64,000 nucleotides of DNA. It comes from Ilyonectria destructans (taxonomy: Eukaryota > Ascomycota > Sordariomycetes > Hypocreales > Nectriaceae). This document shows positions 55,052-64,000 of this stretch, piece after piece. Both the position numbers and the translations under genes were made by a program. Each line of letters starts with the position of its first letter. The first letter of the stretch is position 1. The stretch spans positions 1 through 64,000 of the forward strand of contig JAHEWK010000028.1 of assembly GCA_020740775.1 (NCBI GenBank), read 5' to 3'. A model generated the notes under the pieces. The model had not been told where the DNA came from. It saw only the letters and a program-made list of their open reading frames with translations, and searched no databases.

Positions 55052-55858
55052 CTAAGCCTCATCCGCAAGCTCATCAATCGAACTCATCACTCCGTATAGA
55101 TTCTTGGCACGCTGGGCATCCTCTACCACCTTGTTGAACTCTTCAACTCCAGTGCCTCTCCCATCGTAGCCCCATTCCATTCCATAGTGCACAACAGTGC
55201 TGTCGAACGTGTAGCGTCCCCTGTCCCTGCATAGGCCGCAGAAGATCTCCTTAAACTCCTCCGCAAAATGCATGCGCGGAAACGCGTTGCAAATCTCCTT
55301 AAACTCTTCATTCGTCATGGCCCCTTTCAGGTTCGGCAGGTCATCTGGCAGCCCAAGGAGGTGCAGGCTCGGCCCAAGGAGGTCGCCATGAATGCCGTAG
55401 TGAACAAGCGCGACTTCGGGCTCTTTCCAGGGCGCAAAAGCCTCCATCGTATGCAGCGCGATGGCATCCCAAGCCAACTGCATGCGGCGGCCGTTTTTGC
55501 TCCAGTCGCCATCTTTCTCCAGCGTTGTGTCAATAAAGTCGCGAGCGAGGTTGGCACCGTCGACCTCGAAACGCCTTGTATTCGTCACAAGCTCCTTCGT
55601 TTTAGTCCAAGCGAGGTCGTGGAGGAGACAGCTCACGACGACAAGCTCGACGTCAAGTGCATCACCCAGCTTGGCAAATTCAGGCATCTTCTTCTGGAGG
55701 AGGAGGCAAAAGGCCGCACTTCGCAGAACGTGATTCAAGACTCCCGGGGTCGAGTACTTCTTTGCATGTTTGTAAGAAGATAACACAAGGGGAGTTGTGG
55801 GGAACTGTATCCCGGTCAAGGGGAAAGAAGGGAACGGGTTGGCAGTTGACGACACCAT
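55052..55858 (-). CDS. HD-domain protein, cyanamide-hydratase-like (copy 2)
   Basis: Intronless. The ATG at 55858 is chosen because MVSSTANPFPSFPLTGIQFP aligns with the start of copy 1 (MASLNPTSFPSFPISGIRFP); the upstream in-frame extension has no counterpart. 268 residues. Metal ligands are in NHVLRSAAFCLLLQKK, CLLHDLAW and RRFEVDGANLARDFI. LAWDAIALHTMEAFAPWKEP and FCGLCRDRGRYTFDS are also shared with copy 1. A short insertion (LHLLGLPDDLPNLK) distinguishes it. Expected to be a cytosolic zinc hydratase; substrate unknown. Confidence 0.88.
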   Translation of the reverse strand: MVSSTANPFPSFPLTGIQFPTTPLVLSSYKHAKKYSTPGVLNHVLRSAAFCLLLQKKMPEFAKLGDALDVELVVVSCLLHDLAWTKTKELVTNTRRFEVDGANLARDFIDTTLEKDGDWSKNGRRMQLAWDAIALHTMEAFAPWKEPEVALVHYGIHGDLLGPSLHLLGLPDDLPNLKGAMTNEEFKEICNAFPRMHFAEEFKEIFCGLCRDRGRYTFDSTVVHYGMEWGYDGRGTGVEEFNKVVEDAQRAKNLYGVMSSIDELADEA

Positions 55859-57244
55859 GGTTGTTAGTGTCGATTGCATAGAGACGAGAATATCTGAGTC
55901 GGTGACTAGAGATATGATGAACGTGTGCGACCATTCACGACGATGGAATGGCAAGGTGCCTTATATAGGAAAATATTGGGTGGTCGTATCTGACTAATCA
56001 ATAAAGGGGCATGCGGATGATCACTAATTATTCCGTCCTTAACTTCCGAGGCGCATCGGAGCTTAGGTACACATCATTGATTAGTGGCAGGATGCGTGCG
56101 CGGCATTTGCAGGTAGGTCAGTTTCCGAACTAGAGCGGTTTCAGAGTGGTTTATTAATATCAGTGACCAGCTGGTCCGTAGCAGCTATTTGAATACAGGT
56201 GCCTCTCAAATCCTAAGTGTGCGCCACCGTTACGCGGCTGGCTTTAAAATAATTGATGATAGCTAAAAGAAGGATACTGCCCTCCCCCATGAATCTGAGT
56301 GCGGTATAGAGCGGCAATACGGCTAGTAAAAGGAATTTGGAGGGCAGATATCACAGGGGGGGCGAAACCCCCAGTGATTGGTCACCTGAATTATGGTCAT
56401 ACGTTTTTTAAATTCCGGCCATGTACGGAATATATAGATAATCAGCCCTGAAGCCATGCAAATTGATAGAAAATCCATTGGTTACAAACCAAACCGTTAG
56501 CAATAATCATCATTCCGAATATCCCCCTCTGCATTCAGCCACCGACTTGTGGACTAGTGGACGGAAACTAGTTCCGACATGATTTTCAGGTACGTAATCT
56601 CCGCCGCGAGCTTCCGGAACTCAGCGTCACTCGGGCGGATTGTAAGTCAGATGCTGTATAATGGTAGCTCTTGATTAGTAAACCCCCCCTGCGGCCTCCT
56701 CTTGTAATGACAACCGCCCTTGCTGACTTTACGTGGCTGATAGCGCGGTACACAGCCCTAGGCTCGGCAATGATTATGACATCTGCTGATAAAATATCCG
56801 GTACAGGTGAAGCTCACTCTCCGAGATGCTTCGGATCTTGCTTCAGCAGCGTGCACGAAAGCCGCGTGCGCAAAAGCAATATGGTGTACAGGGGCTGGGG
56901 GATTGCCTATTTGGGTAATACGTCTGACAATAAGGCCGGCCGACCCGGACGAGCTGTCATTGATTATTCATCGTAGAACCACGTCCTGCTTTTCGAGAGT
57001 TCGCATTGCTTAATCATGATTGATCATGATTACCAAGATGCTGGCTATGCTTACTAGTCCAATGAGTCATTACAGTGCCAAGCTCCATCTGTGCTCGGAA
57101 GTAATGTTTTCGCTGGCGTTTAAATAGGAGTCTTATCGTCGTTATTAGTCGCCTGTACCTAACAATACGAGCCCTTTCGCCCAAATCGCCATTACGCAGC
57201 TGTTACCGCGCGTCCAAACGGTTTATTCCGCAGGAGACAATAAA
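55859..57244. other. Divergent upstream region, HD copies 2 and 3
   Basis: 1.4 kb between divergently transcribed paralogs. It includes a block (about 56625-56720) with GGATTGTAAG...GATTAGTAAA resembling the repeats upstream of carbonic-anhydrase-like gene 1. No gene is supported; the frame at 56671-56976 lacks motifs. Confidence 0.4.
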
Positions 57245-58013
57245 ATGGCAACTCCCGACCTCGCGACAAAAGTCATTGCAGGAGTTACGGTTGTTGACAC
57301 GCCGATTGTTCGAGCTGCCCAGGGGTATGCTCGTGCTCACGGTGATGACTTCGCGTTCAACCATGTGATGCGATCATGGATACTCGGTGTCGTCGTCTAC
57401 CAGAAACTCCACGCACAGGGTGTCCTTCCGCAGATGGACTTGGAGGCGCACGCTATCAGCGCTGTGTTCCACGATCTTGGCTGGGACTGCACAGGCGAGC
57501 TTGTTTCCCAAGACAAACGCTTCGAGGTGGACGGAGCGGAAGCCGCTCGTAACTGGATTCAAGAGGAGCAACGGAGTGGAAGAGCGGAGCACTGGGACCA
57601 TCACAGGACCCAGTTGGTTTGGGATGCCATTGCTTTGCACACTACCGGTACGATCGCCTTGTATAAAGAGACGGTCGTCAAGGTCTGTGCCTTTGGGATT
57701 AGGGCCGATATTCGAGGTCCGAATTTCGATAAAGGTGGAACAATCTCGTGGGACGTGTTTAATGCTGTCAACGAGATGTTTCCCCGCCTGGATTTGGCCG
57801 ACGGGATTCGCCGAGTTATATGTGGCTTTTGCCGGACCAAACCCGAGACTACATATGGTCAGTATATACCTTTTCTCGTTTTACTGGTATGTTCTTAACT
57901 TAACTTCTGCGGATATAGACAATTTCCAGGTGGATTATGGCAGGGAATTTGTCGAGGGCTATAAGCCGGAAGGAAGCCGGCTTCTTGATATTGTTGAAAA
58001 GACTTTTAAGTAG
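57245..58013 (+). CDS. HD-domain protein, cyanamide-hydratase-like (copy 3)
   Basis: Two exons, 57245-57857 and 57919-58013 (61-bp intron, GTCAGT...TAG, phase 1), 235 residues. Metal motifs are NHVMRSWILGVVVYQK, AVFHDLGW and KRFEVDGAEAARNWI. LVWDAIALHTTGTIALYKE and ICGFCRTKPETTYDNFQVDY parallel the other copies. It is the most diverged of the three and the only one with an intron, so it is probably not a recent tandem copy. Opposite strand to copies 1 and 2. Confidence 0.88.
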
Positions 58014-58310
58014 GTAGTTAATATTAAGAAGATTCTTGTTTTTATATACCTTGTGCTTTTAGTCTGTACTTTTAGTGTGTCTATTTTTTATAGTTAGTTA
58101 AATTATTATTGTTCTATTTTAGAGAATTTTATAATATATATAACTTAATAAGTGCGCAACGTAGATAAGTATGCAATACACTTTTCTTAACTATTAAAAT
58201 AAGAACTAAGATAAAAATATAACTAAGTATCTAATTTATCAAAACTAATTATTATTCTCTTCCTTAGATATCTTAATAATAATCTGATAGGTTCTTATAT
58301 TATAATCAGT
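58014..58310. other. AT-rich intergenic tract
   Basis: Strikingly AT-rich (runs such as TTTATATACC, AGAATTTTATAATATATATA) compared with the flanking genes. No gene. It may be RIP-degraded repeat DNA next to a solo LTR. Confidence 0.5.
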
Positions 58311-58315
58311 CTTTC

Positions 58316-58512
58316 TGTAACGGTCTCAAGGTAGTGTATTGCAACTAGCTAGGCCACTCTACAGAGTATACCAAACTTAAGGAAAGAAGAAGAAGAGAAA
58401 GAGAGTAGAGGAGGTCCATCCATAAATATACTCGTCATGGTGGCTTAAAGGTAAAAGTGGGCCACGAAAGGCCGAGGGTTCCCGAGGCCACCTACGGGCA
58501 CAGCCCGTTACA
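58316..58512. mobile_element. Solo LTR (197 bp) with 5-bp TSD
   Basis: The sequence starts TGTAACGGTC and ends GCCCGTTACA, the TG...CA inverted termini of LTRs. It is flanked by an exact CTTTC duplication (58311-58315 and 58513-58517), the 5-bp size typical of LTR retrotransposons. No internal coding region remains, consistent with LTR-LTR recombination or a very small non-autonomous unit. Confidence 0.75.
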
Positions 58513-58749
58513 CTTTCCACAAGTTCCACAGTAACTTCCCTTCAGTTATGCTGCCTCTCCTTAACCTCTACTTCTCGATGATTTAGTTATTATCTGCGTA
58601 TTGGCATCTATCTGATTAATTGTATCCCTTCCCTTATGTACAGTTATCTTCCCTCTATTCTGCAGGCGGGTTTATTTTACTCTATATCGCTTATTAAGAG
58701 CTTTATTTACCTATTGTCACAGGCTGAAGCCTTAGTAAGGGTTCCGGCA

Positions 58750-59180
58750 TGTGACGGTCAAGGTTCCCAACGTAGTCAACCGTAACCTGATTGGTTTATG
58801 TTGGCAGTTGTAACGGGGCGTAACTGTTACGACGCACGTCGAATAATGGTACGATTGGTTGGATCGGCGTGGCAACGCGGGACGGAGTAACCTCGAGCCG
58901 AGGGCCAATAAGGATTGGAGCGCGCTTTTTCAGGATCGCCACGATCTGGGGAGCTTCACGATCCATCAAGAAAGGAAACAAGTATATAGTTTCGCTCATT
59001 CGCACATCTCCTGTCTATCTAGTCCTTCAGCTTTCAATACAACTTGATTACTCAAGAATACTTCTTGACATCATCAGACGTGATTCGCCACTCCACGCTC
59101 AGTACGTTACGCCCCGTTTCAACTGCCAACATAAACCAGTCAGGTTACGGTTTACTACGTTGGGAACCTTGACCGTCACA
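58750..59180. mobile_element. 431-bp element with 75-bp inverted repeats
   Basis: 58750-58824 and the reverse complement of 59106-59180 match over 75 bp with three mismatches, starting TGTGACGGTCAAGGTTCCCA and ending GGGGCGTAAC. The 280 bp between are non-coding. No target duplication is visible. It can form a long hairpin. Best read as a foldback or MITE-type element, or a head-to-head pair of LTR fragments. Confidence 0.75.
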
Positions 59181-59826
59181 CGTAATAGCAGGTTCCAATA
59201 TATACTATAGCAGTTATATTGCTCGGTGACACCAAGTCGAGGCCTGGCACTAAACTTAGGTCCGCGCTAATACAGATACAGTTACAAAATATGCTTTAGA
59301 GATATAGCTAAACTTGAAATTCCTTCTCTTTGATCAATTGCCGTAATTAGTGAGCATTTTCGATCGTATAATATGTCTGTCGTGTCAAACCACAGTGGCC
59401 GAATCTCTTCTCCACTATTCAGATGCCGCGCCATTAGTCAAGCTCCGTGCCTGCTCGGGAGATAAATAGGCCAAATACGTGTCTGGGCGCAATAGCCATA
59501 CAGTCTAACGGGCCTTGGCAAATATGGTTGAATCGCTTGCTTCTTCGGCGGCCCTGGTCACGAGCTGCGAATCCCATCCAGCAGTTTTTCCCGCACATCA
59601 GTTTCCTTACGGAGTCGCCGGAGACCAAACTTTTCTATTTGGGATTCACACATACTCAGCTGGGCTCTCTCTCGGCGTTATATCTCGGTAAGTCAAGCCG
59701 CTTTTCGCACCCGGCCACCTTGTCTTGCCCTCCCCGACATGCATTCCCAAGGCCAGCGTCTCGCTCATCGACAGCAGAATGGCGACCAGAGCCAAAGCTT
59801 AATATTCCGTCATTTTTATCCACATC
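59181..59826. other. Intergenic downstream of the NmrA gene
   Basis: No gene is supported. A plus-strand frame at 59447-59869 overlaps the end of the NmrA gene and has no signature. Confidence 0.4.
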
Positions 59827-60896
59827 TCAGTCCAAAATGTCAAGGGTTGAGAGCCGTTCGCCAGTATAATTGGCCTTCCTCATCCAATCCGCAACGCCAT
59901 TGACGCGGGTGGGCAGTATCTTATCTAGGAACTTGTAGTCCCTTTGGATCAAACCCTTATTCCCCGCGCTGGCTTTGTACAAGTTCCACCAGTTGGTGAA
60001 GTTTTCGCCATAGGTCTGGAGTAGTGCTCCGTCGTCCTTCACACTTAGAAAGCCAACCTTGGTATCGGGACCCTTAGGAAGCTTCGTCCAAGTAGCCACT
60101 TGCCATGCTTCTATGGGTAAGTCGACATACTGAGCAGGTTTTGCCGTGACTTCAGTAAGGGCGTTTGCAATATCGGGTCCACTGGCATGCACGGTGGCCA
60201 CTCCAAGGTCTAGCCCATTGGATTGTTCAGGGTTAGAGAGTGCCCAATGTACGTAGCCAGCGAAGTCGTTGAGGTAGATGAATGGGATTGCACCGTTGCT
60301 CAACGGAAGCTGAAACACATACGCCCCACTAGCATTGATTGTTGGAGCCATAAGTTGCCACAAATTCTCGATGTATGGACCGGACCGAATAATAGTCCAT
60401 GCCATTGGCGACTTGGGCTGGGATTGCATGAATTCTGTAGACGCTTAGAATTGTACTACTCAAGTTTCTCGGGGAACTTACGCTGAACTCTCGCCTTGCC
60501 TTCGTAGTGACCAACGTAGAGGCTAGGGTCAAAACCAGAATCGCGACTGGCGTAGTCCAGCCCGCTATAGACCAAGTGTTTCACGTTTGCCTTCCTGGAA
60601 AGCTCAAACAGACGGATGCCCCAGTAGGTTTCTGCCTGCTCCCCTAACTCGAAGCCATCCGTATTCACGAACATGAAACAGGATCTGGATGCCGCAGCCA
60701 GGAAGGCATCAAGGTCATAACCTTGTCGGGCAGGGTTGACGACAATCTCAACATTAGGAAGGGCTGCTAATCTGAGGGACGTAGTCGAGGTCTTGCTCCT
60801 AGTAAAGACGAGGAGATGATACTGCTTGGCGGACAGCAGGTTGATGACTGCCTCTGACTGACGGCCAGACCCAACAATAAGACCGGTCTTCGACAT
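59827..60896 (-). CDS. NmrA-like NAD(P)-binding protein
   Basis: Exons 60896-60482 and 60434-59827, with a 47-bp intron (GTAAGT...CAG, phase 1), about 340 residues. Start ATG at 60896 (MSKTGLIVGSGRQSEAV). The Rossmann-type beta-alpha-beta glycine motif GLIVGSGRQSEAV is at the N-terminus. Later, HLVYSGLDYASR, TIIRSGPYIENLWQLMAP and IPFIYLNDFAGYVHW follow the NmrA/atypical SDR layout. Such proteins bind NAD(P) and act as redox sensors or as reductases/isomerases in secondary pathways; which applies here is not visible. A close paralog lies at the window's right edge, with a SnoaL-like gene between. Confidence 0.88.
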
Positions 60897-62469
60897 GGCT
60901 GTATACAAGACACAGGGTTTGGTTGAGAACGCGAGTATTGTTTAAGTGAAAATATCGGCCGTGGAGTTTGGCATAGCTAAGATACTTATGTCTTCACGTG
61001 GACTGTTCACTTTTAACCGGAAAATCGCATGGGCTTTGGTTGTCAATAGGTACTCGGGGTGGGGTCGAACATAGGGAAATCTGCCTTACCACCCTAAATT
61101 ATTACAACCATTTGTCAGCACCATACGTACTCGTTGGTGCCCTGCCCGGCTCGTTAACGAAACAAAATAAAAAGTGACAACGGCACCTACCTAGCGAAAT
61201 AGGAGAGCTTCTTGTCTATTACGTAAGCGCTTGTCGTGCCACTCCCAGACCAACTGCCAAAATTGGCTAGATATGTCCGGGCCCTGAGACGGACAAAAAG
61301 AGGCCTGACGAGAAGGCTTCCGAGGCGGGATGGTGTGCCAATGGTACTTCTTGGCCCCACCCCACTTGAGCCGTGTTCTCGGAACGAACGGAAGTGATAT
61401 GATGCGGCGTCATGCGGCCGTCATCGCGATCCCCCGTCGTGATCCCCAGCAAGCCAGGTTCAATAACCCCTAACCTCCGGACGAGGTCGGCATGCTTGCT
61501 TGCCCCACAATGCCAACGGGTAGAGCCCTTTATCGAGGTGGTCTTTTGAGCATGGAATGACGAGTGGCGGCACACCCCCCTCGACTAGCGGGTCTCGGGT
61601 GATAGCATTCTGACCTTCCTCTGCGTCACTTGAGGGGTCACGATGCAACGACCAATCAATCACTCAAGGAACGTGCCGATGTCATTCGGGCTCTCTACAT
61701 AGAAACTGATCTAATCAAAGCATTCGGACCGATTCCCTGAAGCTTACAGTTTGTCAGATGACCTGAAGCAACGTTTACCCCAAGACGGCTGATGTTTGCC
61801 CTTATGGTTTAACGCTACAGCGGCTAATGTTATTTAGCCTTCACGAATACGAGTCATCAACTCATAGACCTACCTATCTGGACCCCTATGATAACGCACT
61901 ATCAGTCTTCAGTGTTGCATTTAGTCCTCCCTGAGGTACTGCACTTGCCGCCACTTTATGAAGAGAATTAATTATATGTAACACCATATTATGTTGCACA
62001 TACTTTACCTAACTGCCAGTTTCGGCTCCTCCTGAGCTATTATTAAATGAGTTGATCTCAATTGATGCTTTGGTCGTGTGACTTATGGTCTACGGCATAT
62101 CTACTACTCAAGCTAATGCGACTGTGAGTTTGTCGCTTACAGCTTTTGAGTCCTTTTTGGGTTCCAGTTTTTTATTTGAGTTTTTTAGATTGATTTAATT
62201 GCTATTAAAGTTCGTGTCGCTCCAGAAGCTAATGAATGAACACACTATCGTTACCTTAGTAGCAATCCTACCCTGTGTAACAAGCCGCAGCGCAATGACA
62301 ATACCCTAGCGATCGCTTATTCATTCTTCACCATGCTGAGGCCTCAGTCACACCTATAAAAACCTACCGCAGGCGACGCTAGTTTCAAACCCAGACATTG
62401 GTATGTATTCCCCAACACCAATACCAACTACTACGCATGAGATTATATCAGCGTAAGTCGAACTTCACG
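60897..62469. other. Intergenic upstream of NmrA and SnoaL-like genes
   Basis: About 1.6 kb between divergent genes. It includes the second copy of the 20-bp block CCCCACAATGCCAACGGGTA (about 61503) and an AT-rich half (61850-62250). No gene is supported. Confidence 0.4.
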
Positions 62470-63009
62470 ATGTCTGACTTCACCAAGAACGGGCTTTTCC
62501 CTTCTATCAATGTTTCGTCCCTCAACGATGTAACATCTGAAGAACGATCTAGCGCCATCGACTTCGTCAATCGCAATAACTTTGTCTTCGAAGAGTTCAA
62601 CGTGGAGAAAGTACTATCTACGTTTCTCCCAGACGGCGCCGTGTATCATATTGGTGGCGCAGTCCGCGGCAGGGCTGAAATGAAGATTTTTCTTGAGGAC
62701 TACGCAAAAGTCTACATTCATGGTATCAGTCGGAATGCAATGAACCACGTTGTAGACCGTGATGACGACGGTGTTATGGTCAGGTATCATCAGCACTTAG
62801 TCAGGTATGCCTGGCCCAAAGATACTGAGAGCGTTACTGCTGGCGGGGATTTGTTAAGCGATGACGGGCTGCCGTCGACCTGGTTTTTCGCAACCGTTAT
62901 CGACCGCCTGCGGAAGACGCCCGAAGGCTGGAAAGTTTTTGAGCGACACCTTGGTCCTGCGTTTAGAGATAACAGACTTGAAAATTCCAACGCTCCTCAA
63001 GCGATTTAG
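62470..63009 (+). CDS. SnoaL-like (NTF2-fold) protein
   Basis: 179 residues from ATG at 62470 (MSDFTKNGLFPSIN). An in-frame ATG 33 bp upstream is possible but adds a basic segment with no parallel. The SnoaL/NTF2-like pattern is FVNRNNFVFEEFNVEKVLST, FLPDGAVYHIGGAVRG, then RNAMNHVVDRDDDGVMVRY and WFFATVIDRLRKTPEGWKVF. The fold is used by polyketide cyclases, hydroxylases and dehydratases, and by many uncharacterised fungal proteins. Its position between two NmrA paralogs suggests a small pathway segment, but no synthase is in the window. Confidence 0.8.
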   Translation: MSDFTKNGLFPSINVSSLNDVTSEERSSAIDFVNRNNFVFEEFNVEKVLSTFLPDGAVYHIGGAVRGRAEMKIFLEDYAKVYIHGISRNAMNHVVDRDDDGVMVRYHQHLVRYAWPKDTESVTAGGDLLSDDGLPSTWFFATVIDRLRKTPEGWKVFERHLGPAFRDNRLENSNAPQAI

Positions 63010-63446
63010 CTTTAGCCCGAGTAAATGCTCGGTTGGGGGGTGGGGGGGCCTCTACATTACGTATCCTGTCCGTCCTTAAGTTGTATCTGACTTCCTCTAG
63101 CACCAAATCCAGTATACTACAGATCAACCTCAATGCCAAACATGTGTTCACTGCTCGGGTCGGATGGATAGGCCAATCTGTAGATCCAGGGTTTTGTGTG
63201 ATCGAAGACTGCATTCGCATAAACCCGGGTACTCTAACATAACTAGAGAGCTATGCAGTCGAAGTTATCCGCATCCAGCCTCTTTCAACGACCGTCCGCT
63301 TCGGGTCGCCCCCTTGTCGTCTCACGGTCGCTCCCATGTTACCTGTAGACCCTATAAAGCAATGAGGCCGCGGCATACCCTCGTCGTTGATGTATTTGCC
63401 GGCACTATTCCACGCAGGCACACTCTCTGTCAATCTTATCCCTATC
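63010..63446. other. Intergenic between SnoaL-like gene and second NmrA gene
   Basis: Convergent 3' ends. No gene. A G-run (GGGGGGTGGGGGGG) lies at about 63034-63048. Confidence 0.4.
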
Positions 63447-64000
63447 CTAGTCCAAAATTTTAAGCGTTGATAGCCGTTCGCCAGTGTAGTTGACCTTCTT
63501 CATCCACTCCGCAACACCCTTGACGCGGGCGGGCAGTATCTTATCCAAGAATTTATAGTCTCGTTGGATCAAACCCTCGTTCCACGCGCTGGCCTTGTAC
63601 AAGTTCCACCAGGCGGTGAAGTTTTCGCCATAGGTCTGGAGTAGTGCTCTATCGTCCTTCACACTTAGAAAGCCAACCTTAGTATCGGGACCATTGGGAA
63701 GCTTCGTCCAAGTAGCCACTTGCCACGCCTCCATGGGCAAGTCGACATACTGAGCGGGTTTGGCCGTGATATTTGCGAAGGCGTTTGCAATATCGAGTCC
63801 ACTGGCATGCCCGGTGGCCACCCCAAGGTCTAGCCCGTAAGATTGGTCAGGGTTGGAGAGCGCCCAGTGTATATAGCCGGCGAGATCATCCAGGTCGATG
63901 AAAGGGATTGCACCGTTGCCCAATGGAAGTTTGAACAAATATGTTCCCCTAGCATCGATCGTCGGAGCCATAAGTTGCCACAAATTCTCGATGTATGGTC
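63447..64000 (-). CDS. NmrA-like protein, C-terminal half (cut by the window edge)
   Basis: Closely similar to residues of exon 2 of the first NmrA gene. Shared blocks include YIENLWQLMAPTI, SNGLDLGVAT-like YGLDLGVATGHAS, KPAQYVDLP, EAWQVATWTKLP and DTKVGFLSVKDD, and the protein ends STLKILD. DNA identity over the overlap is high, roughly nine bases in ten by eye, so this is a recent duplication. The start and N-terminal half lie beyond base 64000. No stop or shift is seen in the visible part. Confidence 0.88.
   Translation of the reverse strand, partial: PYIENLWQLMAPTIDARGTYLFKLPLGNGAIPFIDLDDLAGYIHWALSNPDQSYGLDLGVATGHASGLDIANAFANITAKPAQYVDLPMEAWQVATWTKLPNGPDTKVGFLSVKDDRALLQTYGENFTAWWNLYKASAWNEGLIQRDYKFLDKILPARVKGVAEWMKKVNYTGERLSTLKILD

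Noticed and set aside
61267..61663. Minus-strand open frames near 61.3-61.7 kb
   Set aside because: No motif and overlapping frames; they contain the short block shared with 52776 and look like non-coding repeat.

Overview
The window is nuclear DNA of a filamentous ascomycete (Pezizomycotina). The basis is short 47-90 bp introns with GTRNGT-like donors, several fungal-only protein families (NACHT STAND receptors with fungal N-terminal domains, a PDR-type ABC transporter, fungal lysophospholipase B, a PTH11-like rhodopsin domain, NmrA), and transposon relics whose nonsense codons are nearly all explained by C-to-T change at CpA/TpG (CAA/CAG/TGG to TAA/TAG), as RIP produces. The species cannot be named from the sequence.

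Layout. 0-7.6 kb: an intact NACHT-WD40 NLR-like gene (738-4935, minus) lying between two inverted copies of a short element (276-355 and 5742-5829), then an OrsD-like fragment. 7.6-12.3 kb: a complete PDR-type ABC transporter. 13-16.1 kb: a second NACHT-WD40 gene, frameshifted and cut after two WD repeats by a 176-bp CAGGG-ended MITE. 16.3-17.5 kb: an HNH-nuclease-like pseudogene. 18.2-20.2 kb: a secreted lysophospholipase/phospholipase B. 21.3-21.9 kb: a MARVEL-type membrane protein. 22.2-31.9 kb: a transposon graveyard, with a LINE carrying a repeat array upstream of its gag gene, and a hAT element (25696-31879) that holds a second, complete hAT element with a perfect 8-bp target duplication inside its zinc-finger exon. 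31.9-36.7 kb: relics of a PTH11-like receptor and an AGC kinase, then a 305-bp TA-flanked MITE. 37.1-40.5 kb: a third NLR-like gene, NACHT plus ten near-identical ankyrin repeats. 40.7-42.6 kb: a 3'-truncated gene tentatively DUF3723-like. 43.9-48.0 kb: a Mutator-like element with perfect ~92-bp inverted repeats and a perfect 9-bp target duplication, carrying a decayed transposase and a second decayed gene of unknown function. 48.9-58.0 kb: an accessory metabolic cluster of two beta-carbonic-anhydrase-like genes alternating with three HD-domain (cyanamide-hydratase-like) genes. 59.8-64.0 kb: NmrA, SnoaL-like, NmrA, the last cut by the window edge.

Reading. The left two thirds looks like a fast-evolving accessory compartment for self/non-self recognition, with three different NLR architectures, two of them with repeat arrays kept nearly identical at DNA level, embedded in RIP-decayed transposons. 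The right third looks like a detoxification or small-molecule island. The HD plus carbonic-anhydrase cluster is the best candidate for a system that has not been described. The chemistry proposed for it (hydration of cyanamide-, cyanate- or COS-like molecules) is inference from family membership.
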